From the NCBI GenBank assembly GCA_024449915.1, contig JAMZAV010003122.1, forward strand, positions 62,001 to 126,000: a stretch of DNA of 64,000 nucleotides. The letters are read 5' to 3'. The DNA comes from Sweltsa coloradensis (lineage: Eukaryota > Arthropoda > Insecta > Plecoptera > Chloroperlidae). Positions 54,473 to 64,000 of this stretch are shown here, piece by piece. Below the pieces are notes generated by a model. The model saw only the letters and a program-made list of their open reading frames with translations, was not told where the DNA came from and ran no database searches. A program made the translations under genes and the position numbers. Position 1 is the first letter of the stretch, and each line of letters starts with the position of its first letter.

Positions 54473-55339
54473 ACGATTTAATAAAAAGACAATGTACCTT
54501 GAGTGCAGCTTCGATATGACCTCGCCGCCCCGCACCTTTTGACTTCTACCTGCACCGCACGCACACAGCAGAAAGCCTTGCAGTCGGTCTGTTGTTCTTG
54601 TCTCAGGCGGACGTGTTTTGTCCGTGTTCTTCGGTCTGGTCTCCACACTCCACACTGGTCTCCACTCTGGCCTCTACAGTACATGGAGTTAGCTTCTGTT
54701 GCTGCTGTTAGTAGTGTTGTTTTAGGGCACTCAACAGTAGAGTTATCAGTGCCCATGTCAAGTGTATGTGTTGCTTGTTAAGTCTTTGCTGTGTCCTCGT
54801 TCTCATTCATCATTCTGTTTAATGTTTTGTCACTTCAGGGGTTGTCTGTTCAGTCCAGACTGGAATGTTTAGTTCTCTCTTTATTCTATTCTGCTTGTCA
54901 GAGAAGCGCTCCGTCTGTTCGGTCCGTGCAGCCTGAGGAGTTGATGTTCAGAAAGTGCTAGGTTCTGTTCAATGTGAGATTAGATGCTTGACACGGTTTA
55001 TGTGCTGTGCTTTTTTCCGCTCTTAGTTCCGCTCTTGTTCGGCCTCCACAGCACATGGCGTTGGCTTCTGTTTCTTCTGAATGTGTTCAGTTAGACGTCT
55101 GTTATCTTTAAGAGAATGTCTGTTCCGTCCAGACTGAAAGGTTTTGTTGCTACTCAGTAAAGCGTTTGTGATCTCAGTGTTGTTCTCCGTCTATTCTGTT
55201 CACACTGGTTGTGCAGTTTATGTTTGGTCGGTGTTAGCTTCTGTTCAGTGCGAGATTAGAGGCTTGACACACTATAGTGGTGCTGTTTTCTGTGCTGTTT
55301 TTTGTTGTTGTGTTTGGGTCTCAATTAAAAACCTCTTGT

Positions 55340-55668
55340 CGAACATGTTAGCTTCGTGGTACGGTATGAGCTTGTGAGTTAAGTCCTATTGATTAAAAAT
55401 GGCCTTGTCACTGGCTTGTCCCCCAAATGCCCTACTGACGAACTTTATTAAGCCAGATGGCGAGACACATACTTAAAACTGAATTGTATTTTTCCCCTGT
55501 GGTAGTGAGGAGAGGTAAGGATTCTGCACCGCTAGCATCTTGTCTTCTTTGTGACAGTTTCTGTTTTATCAAGTACGACCTTAGGAACCTTAGGAAACGG
55601 GTTGGCATGACATGCTAAGGACAATCTCTTACTTTCTGGCCAGAGGACCATTGGTGTTAAAACACGAG
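55340..55668. other. No recognisable gene
   Basis: Spacer between family X and the interrupted frame at 55.67-56.3 kb. Confidence 0.35.
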
Positions 55669-55669
55669 C

Positions 55670-56300
55670 TATCTTTTGTAAATTACATTATGGAAATATT
55701 TGTCAACTCTTCTGAGATAGGGGCCAACAAATTCCAACTCGCAACCTTCTCGTGGTTTGGCCCGTGATTAGGGGAGTTTATCTCCCTGAAACTAATGTGC
55801 GAGCTCTGGGTCGTCGTCCCGCGTCATCTCTTACGTCCCTCCCTTCGTCTCGATTAGCCAAGTTGCATAAATATGAGACGTTAAGCAATATCCAATCCAA
55901 ATTTGACTACCTCCCCGACGGCGACGACAATGACAACACGGACGGATGACACAGACGGAGACGACCACGACGTGGGGGAACCTCTGCCCTCCCCATATGC
56001 TTGTGGCTGGTTCTGACCAGCACAGGCCTGTCCACCCCCTTGTCCCCCCGCGTCATCCCTTACGTCCCTCCCTTCGTCTCGATTAGCCTAGTTGCATAAA
56101 TATGAGACGTTAAGCAATATCCAATCAAATCTTCTGAGATAGTCCCAAGATTAGCAACTCTCTTCTCCAGGCGTCTTTTCTTTGTGATTTCCCTGCTCTT
56201 TTCTGTTTTATGAAATACTGTTAGCCACCATCCAACTTTTCCAACTTTACTTGGAGATACCAAGTCTTCTTCACAAAAATCACAAAAATATTGTTATTTT
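55670..56300 (-). pseudogene. Open frame of unknown family interrupted by family A
   Basis: Minus strand 56290-56143 reads CDFCEEDLVSPSKVGKVGWW, LTVFHKTEKSREITKKRRLE, KRVANLGTISE; after removing the insertion the frame continues EELTNISIM and stops at about 55678. The target duplication lies inside the codons for TISE. It starts about 110 bp downstream of the beta-tubulin-like exon on the same strand, but no acceptor that joins them in frame is convincing. Basic, with a possible C-x-x-C start. Not recognised; may be a transposon gene tail. Confidence 0.45.
55721..56129 (+). repeat. Dispersed repeat family A, copy 4, internally rearranged
   Basis: Flanked by TCTTCTGAGATAG at 55708-55720 and 56130-56142 (13-bp target duplication). 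Inside, the first 100 bp (GGGCCAACAAATTCCAACTC to GGTCGTCGTC) jumps to the 3' end, which is then followed by the middle and 3' end again, so the 3' 80 bp is present twice. This gives an independent proof of mobility and fixes the element ends as GGGCC...CCAATCAAA. Confidence 0.85.
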
Positions 56301-56406
56301 CAAAATAATTGTTCTTTACTTTTTTTCCCCCACCACTTTTTTATATTTCACACAAATTCACAAGTTTGAAAATTAGGCTGCAAAATATGGTTTGGTCACA
56401 ACTTAC

Positions 56407-56463
56407 ATATTCTCCAATGGAGTTACCAGCCAGACCTGCTTGTATGTGGACAATTTCTCGCAT
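56407..56463 (-). CDS. Beta-tubulin-like first exon, divergent
   Basis: The ATG at 56463 opens a 19-codon exon MREIVHIQAGLAGNSIGEY followed by the donor GTAAGT (56406-56401). Beta-tubulins start MREIVHIQAGQCGNQIG and commonly have their first intron right after codon 19, so both sequence and intron position match. Residues 11, 12 and 15 (normally Gln, Cys, Gln at the nucleotide pocket) are Leu, Ala and Ser here; residue 14 Asn and the MREI autoregulation tetrapeptide are kept. The upstream sequence (56464-56640) looks like a 5' UTR and there is an inverted CCAAT box (TGATTGG) near 56720. No second tubulin exon is seen in the window. Pseudogene, orphan exon or a specialised gene are all possible. 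Confidence 0.5.
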
Positions 56464-56639
56464 TTTCAATCAAGAATTCTTTTTGTCGCAAATTAATTTA
56501 ACACTCAACTCAAACACGAAGACAAAATCGCTCAGCGAGTCACGAGCGTCTTCTATCCGTCTTCTCCTGGTGGCGATGTCAAAAGTTAAAACTGCATCCG
56601 GTTCAGCCAGCCAGCCAAACTTCTTGGCAATTTACTAAA

Positions 56640-57140
56640 ACACAACCTTCTTAGCTCTCTTACTATTTGCCTACCCTCTGAGGACGAGGTTCTCTTTTTG
56701 AATCGCCCTTGCTTTCAACCAATCACAGAGCTGTATTGACCTGAGATCTTCGGCGGGAGCTCGCTTCACTAGTAATAGCGAAAGCATTGACTTGCAAATT
56801 GTACAAAATATTTATTTACATAATTGAATAAAACAATATAGATGAGTTTCTAATAAGAAAATTAGATACATAAATTACGTGAATTAATTAAAAAGTCAAA
56901 GCTGGAATTCCAAGATTGTGTCAAAATGAATCAATTTACTGAGCATTATGCTAGCATAATCCCTGTTTGGAAAAAGTGCTAAATGATAGTTTCACAAAAA
57001 TATTATCCTAGCTGCTGAATGCTTCCTAGTGTTTCCGCTTAGGCAAACTTATTAATTTGATGGAATACACGGCAATAAAATACTAGGACTTTGATATACT
57101 GATTTGAATTAAAAATAAATAAGTTTCGGGGTTTTCTCAC
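56640..57140. other. Upstream region of the tubulin-like exon, no other gene
   Basis: CCAATCACAG (plus strand, near 56719) is the only promoter-like element seen; no TATA box. The rest is AT-rich. Confidence 0.4.
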
Positions 57141-57142
57141 TA

Positions 57143-57850
57143 TTAACAGCGGCAAATTTGAAAATATCGGAGGCGAAAATCGGCTCGGATACAAACTTTT
57201 GATGGAATGTGGTCCATTTTTAGTTGGAGAACCACATTGTTTGCAAGCAAAACTGTGTAGCTATTTCTTTTCTCTACACGATGATAGTGTTTGCTATGAA
57301 CGATTTCTGATCCTACAACAATGCGATCGTAGTAAAACATTGGAGTGTTTAAGGGTTTGTCTAAAAATGCTCTTTGTACGGCAAGGAAATGCCCATGCTG
57401 CAGACTTTTTATCTTGGGACTACCAAGCAATGTTATCGGAATCTCACCTTACATGAGCGTACTATTCTTCAGACACACACAAACTTCAGACAAAAACATT
57501 TTGTGCTGGAAATAAAACTGGTTCACACATTTTAGATGGCCTAGGCAATGCTGCTTCCAACGCTTTCAAGAGGAACGTTTAGATTTGATGGGTCACTCCA
57601 TTAGAACTTCGAATAAATTCCAGCAGATCCGACTTAGTTTTCGTACACAAAAGCTGAGTGAGACCAGAGTGGTCCCCAGTTAAAAACACTTTGGGACAAA
57701 TGTGTCAGCAGATGAACATTGAAAGATACATTTTCTATGCCATACAAGTAAACCCCATGTACAAGCAAACCCCAGTGAAACAAGAAACGGTTAGGGAGTA
57801 TGCTATTTATCACAGGCAAGCTGTAATAAATAGCCGATGGTACCACTCAT
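57143..57850 (-). pseudogene. CACTA/EnSpm transposase C-terminal remnant
   Basis: Minus strand 57846-57634 contains FNVHLLTHLSQSVFNWGPLW followed by SHSAFVYEN, the NVH-x-LLHL ... GPLW-x-x-SAF-x-E signature of the DUF4218 region of CACTA-type transposases. Then 57430-57143 contains IVHSKHYHRVEKRNSYTVLL, the S-x-x-Y-x-R-x-x-x-RNSYTV block seen near the end of animal members. Stops and shifts separate the two. No DDE residues remain. Confidence 0.6.
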
Positions 57851-57909
57851 GTGATTTCCAATACTTATGTTCTACTACTGACCGAGGTATTCTCGAGAAA
57901 TTATAGGGG

Positions 57910-58360
57910 GGCTTGATTGCGGTCGGACGCTTTACCCTACTAGGGTTACAGGTAGGCATACTACCTACAAACAATGGAAAATAATAATGAATGATTTATT
58001 GTCATAGTATCTACATTTTGCGAGAGATCAGGCATTTACAGATGTACAGGATGTAGGATTATTACGGTAGGGCCTCCTACATGGAATAAATAATAATATA
58101 TGTTTTATAGGGTACGGTGCATGGCGGTGCTAAACTAACAATGTTAGTTTGTGTTCCCGCCAATGTTCTTAGTAGTATAGTTCTAGATTTGTTTATATTT
58201 CACGTCCTGTCTCTTATCTTCTCGTATGTGACTTGATTCACCCTGTGTTCACCCCTCTTTTCCCCTACTTAGTGACTAGTTTTCTGTTGTCTCTTCTCTT
58301 CCGATTAGACCTCGCAGTTGCTGATCTATACATTTGATATAATAGCCAATATTTGTTACA
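57910..58360. other. No recognisable gene
   Basis: AT-rich; no motif. Confidence 0.35.
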
Positions 58361-58364
58361 AAAT

Positions 58365-58545
58365 CCTCCAAGGTCACACCGTCTCGGTGCACAAAGACCG
58401 TCTTCATGTTACTTCTTATTGGAGATTTTGGCTGATGGGACTTAGCTCGAAAATCACATAAGTTTGACCATTTCTTTAGTCATGTTGAACCCAATATTTT
58501 TTCTGTTATTCTGAGTAAGCCTGTATGAACCATATATGTTTTATT
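58365..58545 (+). mobile_element. Kolobok-like element, copy 3 (fragment)
   Basis: AAATCCTCCAAGGTCAC, TGGGACTTAGCTCGAAAA and AGTAAGCCTGTATGAA match 9680-9865. Both termini are lost. Confidence 0.6.
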
Positions 58546-58549
58546 TAGC

Positions 58550-59284
58550 GCATTATATAACGTATAACATCTTCCAGACTCCATTAAAACATTTCAAAAC
58601 TATGACCGTTCAAACATAAATAAAACAAACAAAAATTTAAGTCTAAAAGCCTACTATTGTCTTATTGATTACCTTAATGTCTACTCTTGGTTTCTTGAAA
58701 ACCAGGCCATAGAATTGCAAGATTTATGTTTTCCTTTCTTCCCGTCGATACAGGACCCTACTTTTTTCTAAGTAAAAACGTCATTGAAAGAATCTGGGGA
58801 GTGCCTTACAATTTCACGGGCTACCGTGGGGTTAGCATTGCACTTCCAGGTTTAGCGCAAACTCCAGAACGTATTCTACAAATATTGTAACCATTGTGCG
58901 CCCGGGCAGAAAGGTAATGGTTTTTTCTTTTTTTAAACATTGTTTTAACTTGTTTGATAGCTTGGCCCAGCTTAGTGCCGCGACAATTTCTTGTTCGCCT
59001 GAAAATGTGGACCAGTCGTCTTGGGGTATCATCTAGGCCTTAGTCATCACAATTATTGTTTCTGGCCATTGGTGAGCTCTTTCCTGAGCTACTTTCAGAA
59101 AAAGGGAGAGTACCCCTAATTAAATAGCTTGACGAGACGCTCGTGGATGGTGAAAGCAAAGCAGATGTGCATGTGCAAATATTTAAAATTTGGGAAAATG
59201 GAATTTGTTTAAAGTTGAAGGTCATCGATACATTTTTGGGAGTTATAGAACTGATTGGAATTAATTGAATTACTTATTTGCATC
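58550..59284. other. No recognisable gene
   Basis: Two minus-strand frames (58832-59032 and 59040-59225) are adjacent but match nothing known to me. Confidence 0.35.
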
Positions 59285-60065
59285 TTCCCCCCATTTGCTT
59301 ACTTTTGTAAATCGAAATCCAAAAACCCTTCCTCCGGTTTGGGCCCTGTAGGGGTTTTCTGTAATGGCGACTCTTGGTCTTCCCTCGGGTAAACATTTCC
59401 TTTTTTATATTTTTCCACGGGGCCCAAAAAAAAGGTAAGGAAAGGAAACGGTTTTGGGGGAAACCCCCTCCTGACCAAAAATTTTTTTTGGGGTTTGGTC
59501 ATGATACAAGGTTGTACCACCTTGCCCCCGGGGTCATCCCTTCGGCCCTTCGGGTTTATTGAGCCAATGTTCTTTGAACGAAAGAATTCCATTAATCGAA
59601 TTTCCAAAAGAAAAGGAACTTTTCCCCCGTACAAGGATTTAAATTTTCTTCAAACCCACCCCTTTTTTTTACCGTCCCGCTTTTTCATATTTTGTTTCAA
59701 AATTTTCCCCAACCAAATTTTTATTTATAAGTTTAAACGGTCCAAAAAATTTTAAGGGCCCAATTAATTAATGGATTAAAGGTTTTTTTAAAGCGCCACC
59801 TTTTTTTTATGGGTTGGTATGGAATTAAATTTAGTCTCACAATTGCACTGGCAATTGATTTCACACTCCCCCTGTGTTTCATTCCAAGAAGGGGCCCTTG
59901 TTACTTTTGCAACACAACCCGAGAAGTTTTAGTTGTAAAAGTTAAAAACTTATTTTTTAAAAGATTGGAAACTGTCGGGGAGGAAAAACACAACAAAAAG
60001 GGACGTCACTAGTTCCAAAAAACTTATCAAAAAAATTTAAAAAAGCCAACAAGTTAATTTTGGAT
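59285..60065. other. Anomalous stretch with expanded homopolymers
   Basis: Runs such as AAAAATTTTTTTTGGGGTTTG, GGGGGAAACCCCCTCC and CCCAAAAAAAAGG are far denser than elsewhere in the window. Within it, about 59445-59580 aligns loosely to family A (CCACCTTGCCCCCGGGGTCA, TCCCTTCGGCCC, TTATTGAGCCAA) as if that repeat had been read with many homopolymer errors. Probably unpolished single-read sequence. Frames here should not be trusted. Confidence 0.6.
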
Positions 60066-60069
60066 TAAA

Positions 60070-60880
60070 CATGGGAAAAAAACAAATGAAGGGAACAGAA
60101 TACCCCCTAAGTAGGGCCAGGAAAGGGGGCTTTTCGACCAAAACTTTGGTTTTATGTAAGGAACTGCATGCAAAAACAGTTTTAAGTTTTGCTGCATGTG
60201 TGTTCATTTCTTTAGTTATTGTTACAATGCGAGGAAATGTTAAAGTTTTACCTGCCAAAGTTTCAAGTTCGTATACTTGGTAAAGAACATCTACTTATAT
60301 AAAAAAAGTTTGTTTTATTTTTATCTTGGTACAACCCTTCAAATTGTGAAGTTGTTAATAATTGGTTAAGATATTGTGTACAAAACTGATAATTTTTTCT
60401 ACATGTGTGCTAATTTATTTCTAAATTTCTTGTCATCGGTGGAAATGTTACAAGTATTACCTTACAAACTTTAAACATTTTTTTTTTCTATTTTGTAAAG
60501 AAAATGAGTCCAACACAGTTACTTTTTCCCGCATGTGCACTCTTTATCTTGAGAGTATTTACCTCGAAATATTGGTAGATTGTGTTGCTACATTTGCTAC
60601 ATTTAGAAGTAGATTTAAGTACGAAAAACCTTTACTCAGTGGCAAATATATTTCTAATTAGTAAAAACACAACAAAAGGTGGCGTGGAACAGGGATGTAA
60701 AATAGTACAAAGAGAGAAATACCAAAATAGTTTATTAAATCTCATAACGTAATATCAGAATTAAGCTACTTATGATTTGCATCAAAAAACTAGTTTACAA
60801 TAAGCGTAAGTGTGTGTCGCATAGGCAACAGCTTGTGTTCCTAGGGTACATCTCAGCCCTAGATGGCATCTGAGAAGAAA
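60070..60880. other. AT-rich, nothing recognised
   Basis: No motif or repeat boundary seen. Confidence 0.35.
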
Positions 60881-60889
60881 TGGATAATT

Positions 60890-61915
60890 TTAACCTGTGG
60901 TGCAAGAAATGTCTTCGATTACAGGCTTCGGATGGGCCCAAATTGTAGCCGGGCTGTGATCGTTAGATGGTGAAATTGTGCAAAAGGGAATAATTTCTTT
61001 TTCTTGTCCTCCCAAGTATACCATACCGGTATGGAGTGTTACTTGCGCTCTGGATCCACCAAAGTGATAAGACTGTACCTCTTCTGACAACTTGCGACAA
61101 TAATTTTCGGAAAAGTCACAGTGAATTAACACTTCTTCCTCAGACAGGTTATCGACACATGATTTATATGCAGCATATTGCTGTCTTATATTATAGATAT
61201 TCCTTTTGAACGGGATAATTGCCTTATTAAAGGTATTTGCCAGCATACTTATAGGCCCCTCCACAATTTCTTTTGAATCCTTTTTGCACGTGCCAATTGT
61301 TACCTCTCCGTTAGGTAAACGCTTGGGATACTCGTGATCAATGGGCCTTCAAATTCCAACTCGACACCTCGACACCGGTACATATGCTGCATATGACAGA
61401 TTTCCTCCTTCAGTCTTGTAGATTTTGTGTATATTCTTTAGTGTGTCGACTAGGTATCGTTTTTTTTTTTGATCTTGAACTTAGTCAAACATTCTTTTTT
61501 GCCTGCGGATGCACGTGAAATGTCATTTTGCTCGAAAAAGGTTTGGAGATCATTTTTATTACGCTTCACTATACTTTCTTTCGACTTACTGAACCGTATA
61601 GCTTTCAGACCAAGGCTGGGAGCAGTAGATGGACTGGATTCACAGTGCTTGGTAGTACAACATAACCTTACTTATTTTGAAGTGGAAAGTTGATACTTTT
61701 TGCTTTAAGCGTACGGAGAATAAGTAATTAAATGGATGACTTTCGGTTATTGGGTTAATAGATAGTTCGTGGTTTTACTGTTTGATAAGTATTATTAATT
61801 TTACGCTGGTCCCAGTTAAATTCTCCCCAAAATTTATTGCAAATGGCTAACCTCTCCTCTTCATCGAAGTCATCATATTTTCTCACCTTCGACTTGGCAC
61901 ACATTGTCGAGGCGT
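60890..61915 (-). pseudogene. Transposon-associated protein with DFSENY and HFGG motifs
   Basis: Minus-strand blocks in order: MCAKSKVRKYDDFDEEERLA then ICNKFWGEFNWDQRKIN (61915-61800); VKRNKNDLQTFFEQNDISRA then SAGKKECLTKFKIKKK (about 61590-61470); RYLVDTLKNIHKIYKTEGGN (about 61455-61395); IDHEYPKRLPNGEVTIGTC; and NIRQQYAAYKSCVDNL, VLIHCDFSENYCRKLSEEVQ, SYHFGGSRAQVTLHTGMVYL, FCTISPSNDHSPATIWAHP. This is a repetitive protein family of cnidarians, fish and echinoderms with the look of a DDE-like transposase; the class is unassigned by me. A frameshift, and a 30-bp sliver of family A at about 61346-61375, break it. Confidence 0.6.
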
Positions 61916-61919
61916 AAGT

Positions 61920-62125
61920 CAACCCCAGTTAGCGTTCAGGGCGTTCAACATCATGCAATAACTTTCCCTCAGCCAGTCTTTGATAACCCATGTACGCTTC
62001 ACCTTCCAATCTCAAGTTTGTTCGAGTTCCTCTTCCAATCCTCTGGTTTGGAAACATTCCGACGTTTCCTTCCCGCCTGCATGTAGGTCTATCTGGTCAA
62101 CTCCAAAACAACTCTTGCTCCCAGG
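61920..62125. other. No recognisable gene
   Basis: Short spacer before the second family X array. Confidence 0.3.
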
Positions 62126-62129
62126 TTAG

Positions 62130-63930
62130 TTGTTACAATGTCTCGATAAAAATGGCTGACTTATGAACATATTGATACAGCAATGCAAACATGGCAATGC
62201 TAACTGGTGATCGATTGCGAGGTCACTGTATCGATTTGCAAGTATTGCTTTTGAAGTGAAATGCATCATGTTAGTGTTCAGTTAGTCCATAGTAAAAGAA
62301 AAATCCCTGAAAATGTGATATTTGCGACAATATAGTATCGTCACGATGAGCCTCACTACCTATATTCATATATTACTCGCAACCAATTAATAACACACCT
62401 AAAAGCACATGCGCCACTGCCATGAACACAATTTAAAAAACGTCAATGCACCTTGCGTCCAGCTTCGATATGACCTCGCCGCCCCGCACCTTTTGACTAC
62501 TACCTACACGCACACAGCGGAGAGTCTCACCTCGCAGTCGGTCTGTTGTTCTTGTCCCGTGTGGACGTGTGTTGTCCGCGCTCTTGTCTCTGGTCTCATT
62601 GGGCCTCCTCAGTACACAGAGTTAGCTTCTGTTGCTGCTGTATGTGTTGCTGTTCAAGTCTTTGCTGTGTCCTCCTTCTCATTCATAATTTTGTTTAATT
62701 TTTGTTCTCTCCAGAAGGTTGTCTGTTCTGTCTAGACTAGAAGGTTTAGTTCTCTCTTTATTCTGTCCTGCTTCATCATCTCAGTGTTGTACTCCGTCTG
62801 TTCCGTCCGTGCAGCCTGAGGAGTCGATGTTCGGAAAGTACTAGGTTCTGTTCAATGTGAGATTAGAGCCTTGACACGGTTTATATGCTGTGCTTTTTTC
62901 CGCTCTTAGCTCCGCTCTTGTTTGGCCTCCACAGGACATGGCTTTGGCTTCTGTTTCTGCTGAATGTGTTCAGCTAGATGTCTGTTACCTTTAAGAGAAT
63001 GTCTGTTCTGTCGAGACTGAAAGGTTTTGTTGCTACTCAGTAAAGCGTCCTTTGATCTCAGTGTTGTTCTCCGTCTATTCCGTCCGCACAGGTTGTGCAG
63101 TTTATCTTTGGTCGGTATTAGCTTCTGTTCAGTGCGAGATTAGAGGCTTGACACACTATAGTGGTGCTGGTTTCTGTGCTGTTTTTTGTTGTTTTAACTG
63201 TGCTGGTGTGCTGTTAATATATATTGACGGACAACAATTAGGTAAGGTAATTGAATAGGGTATGCCTGCCTATAGGTTAATAAAGTTCTAGGGACGATTC
63301 ACAATGACAGATTGTTGTTCTATTTTGCAATAAACAGACCTACCAGTATGTTAAACAACTGAAACGTTTCATATAGTACTTTTAACCTCCTCATGCTCAA
63401 AGATTTACAGATTCAAAGTTTCGTCTGGATAAAAATGGGTAACTTATGAACATGATCATACAGCAATACAATGAAGGCAATGCCAACTGGCGATCGATTT
63501 CATGGCAACGGTATTTATTTACAAGTATTGCTTTTGAGGTAAAATGCACCATTTTACAGCTAGTCCATAGTAAAAGAAAAATCCCTGAAAATGTGATATT
63601 TGCGACAATATAGTGTCGTCACGATTAACCTCTATACATATATTACCTACAACCAATTAATTACACACTTAAAAGCACATGCGCCTCTGTCATCAACACG
63701 ATTTGATAAAAAGACAATGTACCTTGAGTGCAGCTTCGATATGACCTCGCCGCCCCGCACCTTTTGACTTCTACCTGCACCGCACGCACACAGCAGAAAG
63801 CCTTGCAGTCGGTCTGTTGTTCTTGTCTCAGGCGGACGTGTTTTGTCCGTGTTCTTCGGTCTGGTCTCCACACTGGTCTCCACTCTGGCCTCCACAATAC
63901 ATGGAGTTAGCTTCTGTTGCTGCTGTTATA
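62130..63930 (+). repeat. Family X tandem array, copy B
   Basis: The block GATATGACCTCGCCGCCCCG occurs at 62467 and 63738, giving a unit of about 1271 bp; about one and a half units are present. The sequence is uninterrupted and serves as the empty-site reference for the insertions in copy A. TTAATAAAG and GCAATAAACAG (about 63280 and 63330) are potential poly(A) signals. No conserved reading frame. It could be a satellite-like unit or the repeated terminal part of an unknown element. Confidence 0.8.
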
Positions 63931-64000
63931 GGAGCTCCATGCTAAGAAAGGAGTTGCGCGCGCTTTTAACGGGTGAATTGTAGCCATTCAGCAGGCTCCA

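Larger units (their letters stand above)
52755..55335 (+). repeat. Family X tandem array, copy A (interrupted)
   Basis: Blocks at 52759-52852, 53174-53815 and 54486-55335 match 62698-62795, 63070-63715, 63709-63900 and 62640-63200 in order, so about one and a half units of a repeat of about 1.3 kb are present. Landmarks: GTCTGTTCTGTCTAGACTAG, GTCCGCACAGGTTGTGCAGT, TGACACACTATAGTGGTGCT, ACAATATAGTGTCGTCACGA, GATATGACCTCGCCGCCCCG. Three insertions interrupt it: the Kolobok-like copy at its left edge, family A at 52853-53172 and a LINE at 53816-54472. Function unknown; no protein-coding frame is conserved. Confidence 0.8.

Noticed and set aside
55670..56463. Joining the beta-tubulin-like exon to the frame at 55.67-56.30 kb as one gene
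   Set aside because: No convincing acceptor in phase 0 and the second frame does not resemble tubulin.

Overview
This window looks like a repeat-rich animal nuclear genome, most probably a marine invertebrate deuterostome. The dense palindromic motif TAGGCCTA, the mix of P, hAT, Kolobok-like, CACTA, ISL2EU-like and many non-LTR elements, and a broken CIDE-N/SAMD3-like gene all fit an echinoderm-like or related genome. Species assignment is inference. There is no bacterial operon structure. Almost all recognisable coding sequence is transposon-derived, and most of it is broken.

Layout. 0-6.8 kb: a graveyard of minus-strand transposon genes (a transposon-associated protein split by a SINE, a P-element transposase, a zinc-knuckle fragment, a non-LTR endonuclease with inverted halves, a YqaJ plus DDE pair of ISL2EU type, a reverse transcriptase piece). 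7-17 kb: mostly AT-rich DNA with a Kolobok-like TTAA element, dispersed repeat family A, a transposon-gene remnant and a LINE remnant with a YADD box. 17.3-19.3 kb: minus-strand exons of a CIDE-N/SAMD3-like gene with several indels. 20-21 kb: an island of CTAGGCCTAG sequence carrying a foldback element with an 8-bp target duplication. 23.5 kb: a 418-bp near-perfect hairpin. 25.3-30.7 kb: an apparently intact retrotransposon with a restriction-like endonuclease (R2/NeSL group) and three overlapping reading frames. 33.3 kb: a complete hAT-type nonautonomous element. 36.1-40.3 kb: a large Jockey/I-like LINE with a gag-like part and an endonuclease in one frame. 41.6-44.4 kb: a TIR element splitting a putative LTR.

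46-47 kb holds a tRNA-derived SINE and a possible host first exon preceded by a perfect RFX X-box. 52.3-55.3 kb and 62.1-63.9 kb hold tandem copies of a unit of about 1.3 kb (family X), the first interrupted by three later insertions, one of them a twin-primed LINE. 56.4 kb has a first exon that matches the start of beta-tubulin and its usual intron position but has altered nucleotide-binding residues. 57-62 kb has CACTA and other transposon-gene remnants and a stretch at 59.3-60.06 kb that looks like poor-quality sequence.

The genes do not form a pathway. They record successive waves of insertion, several of which can be ordered by nesting. The best candidates for something new are the three-frame restriction-like-endonuclease element, the beta-tubulin-like exon, the X-box-linked exon and the long hairpin. 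No database search was possible; family assignments rest on motif recognition.
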